This document shows positions 22,257 to 30,712 of a stretch of 32,477 bases of DNA, piece after piece. Below the pieces are notes generated by a model that was given only the letters and a program-made list of their open reading frames with translations, was not told the origin of the DNA and ran no database searches. The DNA is taken from the NCBI RefSeq assembly GCF_030812855.1, contig NZ_JAUSTK010000045.1, forward strand, positions 1 through 32,477, given 5' to 3'. A program made the position numbers and the translations under genes. How positions within the stretch are numbered: position 1 is the first letter of the stretch; every line of letters begins with the position of its first letter. The DNA comes from Paenibacillus wynnii (GTDB taxonomy: Bacteria; Bacillota; Bacilli; Paenibacillales; Paenibacillaceae).

Positions 22257-23756
22257 TTAATTCGCTGTTTCTTTCTCCGTCTGCAAAAAATCAGGCTGCG
22301 GCGAAGTTTTTTGAATAAAGAAAGCCAGCACCAAGGCAGCCACCGTTACCCAGGTCGCCACTGTAAAGGCATGGGTAATCCCATTGATTTGAGCTTCCTG
22401 TGTAAGCTGCAACATTGCGGCCTTATCCGTTTGGGAGACAGCTCCGCTCATTACAGCATCTGTAATGAAGTCTTTAACCCGGTTGGTCATCAAGCTGACA
22501 AAAAGAGCAATACCGAGTGCGCCCCCTACCGTACGCAGAGTATTCGACATTGCGGTACCGTGCGAGCTGAGACGCTGCGGCAATTGGTTAAGGCCTGCAG
22601 TTACAATCGGCATCATCAGCATCGACATCCCGAACATCCGCGCCGTATACGTCAGAATGAGATGAGTGTATGTGGTTGTCTCAGTAAGCTGGCTGAATTC
22701 CCATGTTGTAACTACCGTAATGATAAGACCTATGACAGACAACCATCGTGCACCGATCTTATCAAAGATAATACCCGTTATCGGGGACATAATTCCCATC
22801 AGGATCGCACCCGGCAGCAGCATCAGACCGGAGTCTATCGGCGTAAATCCGCGAATCGTTTGTAAATAAATAGGTAGCAAAATCATACCCGAATACATAG
22901 CCATGGTGACGATAATATTAACTATTGTAGTGAGAGTAAACATGTTGTACCTGAAAATACGCACTTCCAGCAGCGGCTTTTCTGTAGTAAGCTCACGCAC
23001 AACGAACAGAATCAAAGAAATGACGCCCAAGACCAGACAGAAGATTACGGTCTTACTTCCCCAACCTTCGGTTCCAGCATCACTGAATCCGTAAAGCAAT
23101 CCTCCAAAGCCAAGTGTTGAGAAAATAATGCCCGGCTTATCCAGCGTAGGAGAGGTTACTTTCCCTACATTTTGCATCGTCTTCATTCCAAGTAAAGTCG
23201 AAAAAATAGCTAACGGTAGAACGATATAGAAAAGCACACGCCAAGAGTAATTCTGTACTACCCAGCCTGACAGCGTAGGGCCTACCGCCGGAGCAAATAT
23301 CATAGCAACGGCCATCAGGCCCATCGCTTTACCCCGCTCTTCAAGCGGGAAAATCCGCAAGAACACAATGTTCATGAGCGGCATCAAAATCCCCGCGCCG
23401 ACAGCCTGAATTACTCTGCCGACCATGATCATCTCAAATCCGGTTCCCACTGCACATACCAGCGTACCTATTGAAAATAAAACCATCGCAGTAGTAAAAA
23501 GCTGACGGGTCGTAAACTTCTCCACCAGATAAGCACTTATAGGAACCAGAACACCATTGACCAGCATAAATCCAGTCGTTAACCATTGCGCCGTATTGGC
23601 GACAATATTCAAATCCTCCATCATTTTCGGCAATGCCACGTTCATAAGTGTTTGATTCAAAAGCGCCACAAAAGCGCCTATAAGCAACGCCGCAATGATG
23701 GGGCCTCTGCGCAAAGTCTTAGATGCTGCAGCAGCGTTAGCAGTTATTGTACTCAT
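22257..23756 (-). CDS. DHA2-family (EmrB/QacA type) MFS drug efflux transporter
   Basis: A 499-residue proton-driven exporter with about 14 TM helices. Family marks include ALLNQTLMNVALPKMMEDLNI in helix 1, WLTTGFMLVNGVLVPISAYL, GRVIQAVGAGILMPL and the motif C-like GPTLSGWVVQNYSWRVLFYIVLP. The closest recognisable group is the Gram-positive LmrB/MDR multidrug exporters. Its start overlaps the marR stop (ATGA), so the two are co-translated and the regulator probably represses both. Substrates cannot be predicted. Confidence 0.92.
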   Translation of the reverse strand: MSTITANAAAASKTLRRGPIIAALLIGAFVALLNQTLMNVALPKMMEDLNIVANTAQWLTTGFMLVNGVLVPISAYLVEKFTTRQLFTTAMVLFSIGTLVCAVGTGFEMIMVGRVIQAVGAGILMPLMNIVFLRIFPLEERGKAMGLMAVAMIFAPAVGPTLSGWVVQNYSWRVLFYIVLPLAIFSTLLGMKTMQNVGKVTSPTLDKPGIIFSTLGFGGLLYGFSDAGTEGWGSKTVIFCLVLGVISLILFVVRELTTEKPLLEVRIFRYNMFTLTTIVNIIVTMAMYSGMILLPIYLQTIRGFTPIDSGLMLLPGAILMGIMSPITGIIFDKIGARWLSVIGLIITVVTTWEFSQLTETTTYTHLILTYTARMFGMSMLMMPIVTAGLNQLPQRLSSHGTAMSNTLRTVGGALGIALFVSLMTNRVKDFITDAVMSGAVSQTDKAAMLQLTQEAQINGITHAFTVATWVTVAALVLAFFIQKTSPQPDFLQTEKETAN

Positions 23757-24220
23757 AGCTTCTTTTTATCTCTCCCTTGTTCTAATATTTTGACGATTTC
23801 ACCGTGAATCCGCAGCAGTTCCCCGGCGTCCTCGATCGGAATAGTGGAAAGCGGCAGCAAATGTCTTCTCAGAGATTGTTTGCTTCTTTCCCTAATTTCT
23901 ATACCCTTATCGGTCATCGACAGCTTGAAGCTGCGCCGGTCGCTCTCCGAACGCTGCCGGGTAATCAAGCCCGCTTTCACCATGCGGTCGACGACTCCAC
24001 TCGCCGCACTGTTTCCTAAATGGAGCAGTTCTGCCAGCTCAGTAATACCAATTTCAGGGTGCACAGACAGCTTCCGCAGCACCATGAGCTGGGTCGGTGT
24101 AATCTCAAGCTCTTCGGCATCTTTCCACAAAAGCTGCTGGAATGCATGGCTTATACGGCGAAAAGAAGAAACAATCTCGTCCAACTGCTGCTCATTTCCC
24201 TCCAACATCCTTACCCCCAT
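23753..24220 (-). CDS. MarR-family transcriptional regulator
   Basis: A 155-residue winged-helix repressor. Visible are the recognition region IGITELAELLHLGNSAASGVVDRMVKAGLI, the wing RQRSESDRRSFKLSMTDKG and flanking dimerisation helices. It overlaps the efflux gene by four bases, forming a bicistronic operon. The ATG at 24220 has little upstream ribosome binding sequence; ATG 24208 (MLEGNEQ) has GGGGG five bases upstream and may be the real start. A 12-bp palindrome just after the -10 box is the likely autoregulatory operator. Confidence 0.92.
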   Translation of the reverse strand: MGVRMLEGNEQQLDEIVSSFRRISHAFQQLLWKDAEELEITPTQLMVLRKLSVHPEIGITELAELLHLGNSAASGVVDRMVKAGLITRQRSESDRRSFKLSMTDKGIEIRERSKQSLRRHLLPLSTIPIEDAGELLRIHGEIVKILEQGRDKKKL

Positions 24221-24239
24221 TTAGCTTCAAAATATATAT

Positions 24240-24251
24240 TTCGCATGCGAA
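24240..24251. promoter_or_regulatory. palindromic operator of the marR operon
   Basis: Perfect 12-bp palindrome TTCGCATGCGAA, two bases downstream of the -10 element. The position suits repression by the MarR dimer encoded next to it. Confidence 0.75.
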
Positions 24252-24253
24252 CT

Positions 24254-24282
24254 ATTTTACTATTTACGTATTTATTCGTCAA
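24254..24282 (-). promoter_or_regulatory. promoter of the marR/MFS operon
   Basis: Minus-strand TTGACG (24277-24282), 17-base spacer, TAAAAT (24254-24259). Confidence 0.8.
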
Positions 24283-24328
24283 TAGTTTACTGAAAGTTTC
24301 TGAAAATGTGCACGAAGTAACCAAAGGA

Positions 24329-24517
24329 TTTAATTGCACTTTGCGCAGCTATTTGGTGCTAAAAAGTTGATCAGTGGACTTTAGTTGTATTTCGTGCACC
24401 TAAAAGCCGATCTGGGGCTGTTAGTTGGGCAAATCCGGGTTTTTAATTGCACAGAATACAGCTATTTCTCTATTAGCCGAAATGGAAATCGTTATAGGTG
24501 TATGATGTGCAACTAAA
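24329..24517. repeat. four-box intergenic element, copy C
   Basis: Boxes start at 24329 (+), 24380 (+), 24442 (+) and 24493 (-), again spaced 51, 62 and 51 bp. A degenerate fifth box (CGTGCAC core, minus orientation) lies about 26 bp before the first, at about 24303-24326, and a partial TTAGTTGGGC lies at 24421. The element ends three bases before the terminator of the activase gene and begins about 47 bases upstream of the marR promoter. Confidence 0.82.
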
Positions 24518-24520
24518 TAC

Positions 24521-24558
24521 AAAAAGGGCCTACCAATTTTTATTGGCACGCCCTTTTT
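24521..24558 (-). terminator. intrinsic terminator of the activase-like gene
   Basis: AAAAAGGGC...CCAAT against ATTGG..GCCCTTTTT with an AAAA loop. T-tracts follow on both strands, so it may be bidirectional. Confidence 0.93.
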
Positions 24559-24562
24559 GCAT

Positions 24563-27500
24563 CTATACCCTGCTAGCCGCACTTTCCAGAACCGGGAGCC
24601 GCAATGGGCTGCCGATCTCCACAGGGGTTTGGCCCCTGCTCTGCAGGCCTCCGGCAATCGACATCATCAGCTTGATCCGGTTCGTCTGGTTCACTATGCT
24701 GACTCCCGCATCATAATCAATAGCCGCGATGTTGGCACCCGGATAAAGCTCCTTAAGTCCTTTGATCATCCCACGGCCTGTAATATGGTTAGGCAGACAA
24801 GCGAACGGCTGAATACAAACGATATTGTTAACCCCATGATCAAGCAGCTCCATCATCTCAGCCGTTAGAAACCACCCTTCACCCATCTGATTGCCCACGG
24901 ACACCAGACGGCTCGCTTTTTCGGCCAAACCGTAGATGTTTTCGCGGCCTTTAGTCAGCTTGGCATCTTCAAGCGCTGTTTTAATCGGCCTCCGATACAT
25001 TTCCAGATAAGAGATCAACAATGGATTAATATAGCCGAGTTTTTTGCTTTTACCAAACTGCTCTGCTTTGTAGATAGGGTTGTAGAGGCAGTAGAAGATA
25101 AAATCCAGGAAATCCGGCATGACTGCTTCTCCGCCCTCAGACTCAATCAGCTCTACGATCTGATTATTAGCATCCGGATGGAACTTAATTAGGATTTCAC
25201 CAACGATACCTACTTTAGGTTTAACCTCAGCCACCACAGGCAACTTGCTGAACTCCGAGACGATATCACGAATCAGCCGCTTGTATTCCCGGAACGAAAA
25301 GGACGACAAGCTGTCTTTGCATCGATCCATCCCTTTGCGGAATAAAGCCTGCGCGCTGCCCGGCAGCAGCTCATAAGGTCTGAAACGGTATAACATACGC
25401 ATCATGAGGTCACCATAGCATGCGGCCGCAATAAGCCGATTAGCTAGCTTAAGGTTAATACGGAAGCCCGGCTGGTTCTCCATACCTGACGCATTAAGAG
25501 AAATGACCGGGATTTGCCCCAGACCCGAATCCTTCAAAGCCTTACGCAGCAATGCAATGTAATTAGTCGCCCGGCAGCCTCCGCCGGTCTGCGACATAAT
25601 TACCGCTGTACAATTCGCATCATAATCTCCGCTTTTCAGAGCGGATAATATCTGCCCTATCGTTACAATCGCAGGATAGCAGGCGTCATTATTTACAAAC
25701 TTCAGCCCTTCCTCCGTCTCCTCGGGGCCCGTTGTCTCCAGAATCTTCAGGCGATATCCGGCATCTTGGAATACCCGCTCGAACAATTCGAAATGAACGG
25801 GGGACATTTGCGGAGCCAGGATCGTATAGGTTGCCTTCATTTCCTTGGTGAACGGTACATTTAATTGCTCTTTGAAGAGCTGCTGAGGCTGCAGTTTACT
25901 TTTGTCCCGCTCGCGCATTGCCGCCAGCAAAGAACGCAGCCGGATCCGTGCCGCACCGAGATTACTGATCTCGTCAATTTTGATCAGAGTGTATACTTTA
26001 TTATTTCGCTCCATAATTTCCTGAACCGCATCACAGGTAATTGCATCAATACCGCAGCCAAAGGAGGTCAGTTGCACCAGCTCCAGATCATTTCTGGTTG
26101 CGGCGAGACGGGCTGCCCGGTACATCCGAGCATGATAGGTCCACTGATTCACAACACTCATTTCGCCTTCGCTTTGATCCAGATGACATACCGAGTCCTC
26201 AGTCAGCACGGCAAGCCCCATTCCGGTAATCAGTTCCGCCAGACCATGATTGATTTCGGGGTCGGCATGATACGGATGTCCGCAGAGCAATATTCCTTTG
26301 GTACCGCTGCTCGTCAGATAAGCCAGCGTCTCCTCACCTTTGGTTCGAACATCGTCCTTGGCTCGATTCGCTTCCAGCAGACCTGCTTGAACAGCAGCCG
26401 AAATCTCTTCCTTGGGAATGTGTGTAAATGTCCTAGCCAATCCTTTGGTTAATGCGGATATATCGTCAAAGGTCAGGAACGGGCTGACCATAGGGACTCC
26501 GCCTTCTTTTAACCCATCCATATTGTTGCGGATAACTTCCGGATAGGATGCAACCACGGGGCAGTTAAAATGGTTGTGTGCAGCCTCATCCTCTTTCTTC
26601 TCATAAACCACAGCAGGGTAAAAAATAAAATCGACACCTTGACCGATCAGACTCTGCACATGTCCGTGAGCCATTTTTGCGGGATAGCAAATGGATTCTG
26701 AAGGAATAGTATCCATACCACTCTCGTACAGCTTCTTGCTCGATATCGGAGAAAGAACCGCTCGATAACGCAATGAGGTAAAAAAGGCGTGCCAGAACGG
26801 GTAATTCTCAAACATATTCATCGTACGCGGCAACCCTACAGTTCCACGATCCGCCTGTGTTAACGGTAACGCCTCATAGTCAAAGAACCGGTCATACTTG
26901 TATTGCATGAGGTTCGGCAGAACATTCTTTTCTTTCTTCCGGCCTGCGCCGCGTTCACAGCGGTTCCCGGTAACGTGAAAGCTCTTATCCGGAAACCGGC
27001 TGATGGTCAGCGCACAATTGTTGCTGCAGCGCCCACACCGGCCTGGGGTTACCTGATAAGTGAAATTTTCCAGTTCCTCCGGCTTCAGCAGTGTACTTAT
27101 GCCTGCATCCCCCACCTGTTCTCTCGCAAGAATAGCGCAGCCATAGGCTCCCATAACTCCGGCAATATCCGGACGCACTACGGTTCGTCCGGTCAGGCTC
27201 TCAAAGGCACGCAGGACGGCTTCGTTATAGAAAGTTCCGCCCTCAACGATGATGTTTTCCCCTAGATCCTCAGGGTTGCGGATTTTGATTACCTTTTGCA
27301 GGGCATTCTTGACCACAGAATAAGCAAGCCCAGCTGATAAATCAGCTAAGGATGCGCCTTCCTTCTGCACCTGCTTCACTTTCGAATTCATAAATACGGT
27401 ACAGCGCGAACCCAGGTTTACCGGTTGGGTTGCTTCGAGCGCAGACTCGGCAAATTCTTCGATTCCAAGATCCAAAGCGGAGGCAAAACTCTCCAGAAAA

Positions 27501-28843
27501 GAACCGCAGCCCGCAGAGCAGGCCTCGTTCAGCATAAGGCTATCGATCGCCCCGCCGCGAATTTTGATACACTTCATGTCCTGTCCGCCAATATCGAGGA
27601 TAAAGTCAACCTTCGGCATGAACTTAGAGGCGGCTTTGAAATGCGCTACAGTCTCCACTTCGCCACCGTCTGTTTTAAGAGCAGATTTAATTAGCCCTTC
27701 CCCGTAACCCGTGGCACAGCTTCCTGCAATATAGCAGCCTTCGGGCATGATTTGATATATTTCCTTCAATGCATCAGTGACCGAATGCAGCGGGTTACCT
27801 TTATTGCTTCCATAAAAAGTATGGAGAATTTCATCCTGTGAACCTGTAAGCACCAGCTTAGTTGTCGTAGAACCGGCATCAATGCCCAAATAACAAGCTC
27901 CACGATAGGAAGCCAAGTCCGCCCGGGGGGCTGATGCTTTTCCATGTCTAATTCTGAACTCCACCAAATCATCCAACGTCTCAAAAAGCGGCGGCAATTC
28001 AGCATCCAGATTCCGGTCACCGGAGAAATCCACGGCAGTTATCCGCTCCAGCCACGCCCCCACATTCATAACAACAGGCTCTGTAATAGATAATGCCGAA
28101 CCAATAGCAACAAAATACTGAGAACGTTCCGGAAAAAGAATATCACTTTCCGATAAACCCAACGTTACTGCAAACCGAGCCCGAAGCTGGGGCAAAAAGG
28201 TGAGCGGACCCCCAAGAAAGGCTACCTTGCCGCGAATAGGACGTCCGCAGGCCAGTCCGCTGATCGTCTGATTTACGATACTCTGAAAAATAGATGCAGC
28301 TATATCCTCACGGCGTGCCCCTTCGTTGAGCAGTGGTTGGACATCGCTTTTAGCAAATACACCACAACGCGAGGCAATTGGATATAGGGTCTCATGCTTC
28401 GCAGCCAACTCATCCAAGCCCCCGGGATCCGTCTGCAGCAGGGATGCCATTTGGTCAATGAACGCACCTGTACCTCCCGCGCAGGCATTGTTCATCCGCT
28501 GTTCGATGCCACCGCTCAGATAAATAATTTTGGCATCCTCACCGCCAAGCTCAATGGCTGTATCGCACTCCGGAATTCGCTCATGGATTGCTTTTGTACA
28601 AGCAATGACCTCCTGAACAAACGGAATGCCTCCCAGTTTAGATAGGGACAACCCTGAGGAACCGCTTACAACCAGTGCTGCCTCTCTCCCTGGAAACCTG
28701 CCGCCTACGTCTGACAACAGAGAGAGGACTGCCTTTTTAATATCACTATAGTGTCTTACATAGTCCTGATAAATAATAGAATGTTGCTCCATGACAACCA
28801 ATTTAGCTGTAGTTGAACCGATATCAAGCCCGATACGCAGCAT
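24563..28843 (-). CDS. double acyl-CoA dehydratase activase/dehydratase-like protein
   Basis: About 1426 residues, of the CoA-substrate-specific activase (BadF/BcrA/HgdC) superfamily fused to DUF2229 and dehydratase D-like regions. There are two ASKHA ATPase modules: residues 4-265 (DIGSTTAKLV) and about 318-590 (DAGSTTTKLV). Each has a Cys pair 39 residues apart (Cys123/Cys162 and Cys444/Cys483), the spacing of the [4Fe-4S] ligands in dimeric HgdC. A Cys-rich stretch RCGRCSNNC follows at about 640, then the DUF2229 region and a C-terminal half with further conserved Cys (SFGCGIDAITCD, NNDACYPA, QTGGGCR, QPFACLPNH). Proteins of this type occur in Clostridia and Paenibacilli; the substrate is not established. 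The third ATG (28843) has GGAG five bases upstream. Confidence 0.85.
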   Translation of the reverse strand: MLRIGLDIGSTTAKLVVMEQHSIIYQDYVRHYSDIKKAVLSLLSDVGGRFPGREAALVVSGSSGLSLSKLGGIPFVQEVIACTKAIHERIPECDTAIELGGEDAKIIYLSGGIEQRMNNACAGGTGAFIDQMASLLQTDPGGLDELAAKHETLYPIASRCGVFAKSDVQPLLNEGARREDIAASIFQSIVNQTISGLACGRPIRGKVAFLGGPLTFLPQLRARFAVTLGLSESDILFPERSQYFVAIGSALSITEPVVMNVGAWLERITAVDFSGDRNLDAELPPLFETLDDLVEFRIRHGKASAPRADLASYRGACYLGIDAGSTTTKLVLTGSQDEILHTFYGSNKGNPLHSVTDALKEIYQIMPEGCYIAGSCATGYGEGLIKSALKTDGGEVETVAHFKAASKFMPKVDFILDIGGQDMKCIKIRGGAIDSLMLNEACSAGCGSFLESFASALDLGIEEFAESALEATQPVNLGSRCTVFMNSKVKQVQKEGASLADLSAGLAYSVVKNALQKVIKIRNPEDLGENIIVEGGTFYNEAVLRAFESLTGRTVVRPDIAGVMGAYGCAILAREQVGDAGISTLLKPEELENFTYQVTPGRCGRCSNNCALTISRFPDKSFHVTGNRCERGAGRKKEKNVLPNLMQYKYDRFFDYEALPLTQADRGTVGLPRTMNMFENYPFWHAFFTSLRYRAVLSPISSKKLYESGMDTIPSESICYPAKMAHGHVQSLIGQGVDFIFYPAVVYEKKEDEAAHNHFNCPVVASYPEVIRNNMDGLKEGGVPMVSPFLTFDDISALTKGLARTFTHIPKEEISAAVQAGLLEANRAKDDVRTKGEETLAYLTSSGTKGILLCGHPYHADPEINHGLAELITGMGLAVLTEDSVCHLDQSEGEMSVVNQWTYHARMYRAARLAATRNDLELVQLTSFGCGIDAITCDAVQEIMERNNKVYTLIKIDEISNLGAARIRLRSLLAAMRERDKSKLQPQQLFKEQLNVPFTKEMKATYTILAPQMSPVHFELFERVFQDAGYRLKILETTGPEETEEGLKFVNNDACYPAIVTIGQILSALKSGDYDANCTAVIMSQTGGGCRATNYIALLRKALKDSGLGQIPVISLNASGMENQPGFRINLKLANRLIAAACYGDLMMRMLYRFRPYELLPGSAQALFRKGMDRCKDSLSSFSFREYKRLIRDIVSEFSKLPVVAEVKPKVGIVGEILIKFHPDANNQIVELIESEGGEAVMPDFLDFIFYCLYNPIYKAEQFGKSKKLGYINPLLISYLEMYRRPIKTALEDAKLTKGRENIYGLAEKASRLVSVGNQMGEGWFLTAEMMELLDHGVNNIVCIQPFACLPNHITGRGMIKGLKELYPGANIAAIDYDAGVSIVNQTNRIKLMMSIAGGLQSRGQTPVEIGSPLRLPVLESAASRV

Positions 28844-28964
28844 CATCACTCCATCACCATGCCTTGTTACAAATTTGAAGTAATATGAGCAACTATATCA
28901 TGGGAGAGCAGGGCTTTAGCTGTTAAAAATGTAACAGACTTTTAGAAAATTTTACCACCATACC

Positions 28965-29432
28965 TTATTTCAAATCCAGAAGTTCTACCGCTGCTTCAAC
29001 ATGTCCCTTCACGCGTACCTTGCGCCATTCTTGTTTCAATACACCTTCTTCATCGATGAGGAATGTTGAACGAACGATACCCATAAATTCCTTGCCATAT
29101 AACTTCTTAAGCTGCCACACTCCAAACATTTCACTCACCTTATGATCCTCATCCGAGAGCAGCAGAAAGGGCAGTTCATTTTTAGCTATAAATTTAGTAT
29201 GGGACTCGAGGCGATCTGGACTAATCCCTAGAATCACCGCCCCCTTGATGGTAATCTGATCGTGGACATCACGAAATTCACAGGCCTCTTGGGTGCAGGC
29301 TGGCGTCATATCTTTAGGGTAAAAATAGAGGATAATCTTCTGTCCCCGGTATTGGCTGAGGCTCACCTGATTCCCGTCAGAAGCGGGAAGTGTAAAGTCC
29401 GGTACGGTATCTCCGATAGTTATAGTGTTCAT
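28965..29432 (-). CDS. bcp: thioredoxin-dependent peroxiredoxin (Bcp/PrxQ)
   Basis: A 155-residue cytosolic thiol peroxidase reducing H2O2 and organic peroxides. The active site reads DMTPACTQEAC, with peroxidatic Cys46 and resolving Cys51 in the PrxQ arrangement; the usual TPGCT has Ala in place of Gly. The thioredoxin fold is complete (ILYFYPKD, ILGISPD, GVWQLKK..YGKEFMGIVRSTFLID). AAGGAG lies about 12 bases before the ATG. It is divergent from the LCP gene. In B. subtilis bcp (ygaF) likewise lies beside gsaB, which supports the assignment. Confidence 0.95.
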   Translation of the reverse strand: MNTITIGDTVPDFTLPASDGNQVSLSQYRGQKIILYFYPKDMTPACTQEACEFRDVHDQITIKGAVILGISPDRLESHTKFIAKNELPFLLLSDEDHKVSEMFGVWQLKKLYGKEFMGIVRSTFLIDEEGVLKQEWRKVRVKGHVEAAVELLDLK

Positions 29433-29498
29433 ATTAGGTGTTCACTCCTTCAAAATTAAGACCCAAACCGCTAAGCACTTGCGAAACTTTTGCCGAAA

Positions 29499-29527
29499 TT
29501 GATTGTATACTTAAAAGAAATTATAAT
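29499..29527 (+). promoter_or_regulatory. promoter of the LCP gene
   Basis: TTGATT (29499-29504), 17-base spacer, TATAAT (29522-29527). Transcription would start near 29534, which rules against the first ATG at 29541 and favours 29562. Confidence 0.75.
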
Positions 29528-29561
29528 GTAAGGAATGTAAATGCGAAAGGAAGAACGAGAA

Positions 29562-30614
29562 ATGCCGCCAAGAACGAAAAGACATGCAAAAACAAAAACA
29601 ACCAAATCTAAAAAACCGCTGCTCTGGACTCTCGCTATAATCCTTCTAATCATCATCGGCTTCGCAGTTTATTTTTTCGGTTCTATTGTTAACGGTCTGG
29701 ACAACTTCAATAAGAAAGGCGATAACTCACCTTTTAAAGATGTTGTTGAGTCCGTAGACGTTAAGACCCCTGAACCTCCAAAATGGGAGGGTACAGAATC
29801 CGTGAATATTCTGCTGATGGGTGTGGATGCACGCGGAGTTAAAAAAGGTGAGGTTCCCCGTTCTGATACAATGCTGGTTGCTTCCTTGGACCCGGTAAAG
29901 AAGAAGTTCTATGTATTCTCCATTCTTCGTGATACTTATGTATCTATTCCGGGGTATGATAAAGATCGTATCAATACAGCGATTACTCACGGATCCAATG
30001 TAGCGATGCAGACCGTTGGCGAATTGCTTGGGATTCCGATTCAATATTACGTATATACCGACTTTCAAGGCTTCATTAAGCTGATTGATGAGATCGGCGG
30101 CATTGATTATGAAGTCGAGAAGGACATGCTCTATAAGACCAAAGCCGACGGGCCGGAATATGATATTGATCTGAAAAAAGGCTTTCAACATCTGGATGGC
30201 AATATGGCTCTGCAATATGTTCGCTTCCGCCACGACGCTACCTCCGACTTCACCCGGACCCAGCGCCAGCGTGGATTTCTCAAGGCTGTAGCAGACAAGA
30301 TGAAGAGTACTACCTCTCTAATCAAGCTGCCATCGATCCTCTCGGCGGTCAATCCTTATGTGGATACGAACTTGTCCGTAAACGATATGTGGAAGCTGGC
30401 CAACTTGGGATATAAGAGCAGCATGGGCGGCAGTGAGCAGATTCCCCCAATGGACCTGCTAGTGGAAGAAAAGACTCGCGGCGGTTCCGCAGTAATCGGA
30501 ATAAGAAGTACCGAGGAACTGAAGCAATTTGTGCAGGATACGATGACTGATCCATTGCCAACTGCTTCTCCTGAAGCAACTGACGCTGGCAGTACTACAC
30601 AATCAAGCAATTAG
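29562..30614 (+). CDS. LytR-CpsA-Psr (LCP) family cell-wall glycopolymer ligase
   Basis: A 350-residue membrane-anchored protein: basic N-terminus, one TM helix (about 19-41), extracellular LCP domain from about residue 80. Conserved parts are NILLMGVDARG, RSDTMLVASLDP, FSILRDTYVSIPG, DRINTAITHG, GGIDYEV, LDGNMALQYVRFRHD and DFTRTQRQRGFLKAV. The Arg/Asp residues in these motifs bind polyprenyl pyrophosphate. LCP enzymes transfer teichoic acids or other glycopolymers from lipid carrier to peptidoglycan. The tail is low-complexity Ser/Thr/Ala/Pro. Start 29562 is chosen over 29541 because GAAAGGAAG lies about 9 bases before it and the first ATG falls almost on the predicted transcription start. 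Confidence 0.92.
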   Translation: MPPRTKRHAKTKTTKSKKPLLWTLAIILLIIIGFAVYFFGSIVNGLDNFNKKGDNSPFKDVVESVDVKTPEPPKWEGTESVNILLMGVDARGVKKGEVPRSDTMLVASLDPVKKKFYVFSILRDTYVSIPGYDKDRINTAITHGSNVAMQTVGELLGIPIQYYVYTDFQGFIKLIDEIGGIDYEVEKDMLYKTKADGPEYDIDLKKGFQHLDGNMALQYVRFRHDATSDFTRTQRQRGFLKAVADKMKSTTSLIKLPSILSAVNPYVDTNLSVNDMWKLANLGYKSSMGGSEQIPPMDLLVEEKTRGGSAVIGIRSTEELKQFVQDTMTDPLPTASPEATDAGSTTQSSN

Positions 30615-30632
30615 ATTATAGACAGGACTTAA

Positions 30633-30670
30633 AACGGGCGGACGGCGGCGGTGACTGCAGTTCGCCCGTT
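30633..30670. terminator. hairpin after the LCP gene
   Basis: AACGGGCG (30633-30640) pairs with CGCCCGTT (30663-30670) around a GC-rich loop. The plus strand has only TT then CCCC, so it is at best a weak terminator between LCP and the aminomutase gene. Confidence 0.5.
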
Positions 30671-30712
30671 CCCCTGCCTTCTAACATGGACAAATGAAAG
30701 GATGATAAATCA

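Noticed and set aside
22248..22865. A 205-codon plus-strand open frame opposite the MFS transporter
   Set aside because: Shadow of the transporter frame, with unnatural Cys/His/Arg-rich composition.
25865..26452. A 195-codon plus-strand open frame opposite the activase gene
   Set aside because: Antisense to a clearly coding region with conserved motifs. No start context and no recognisable domain.
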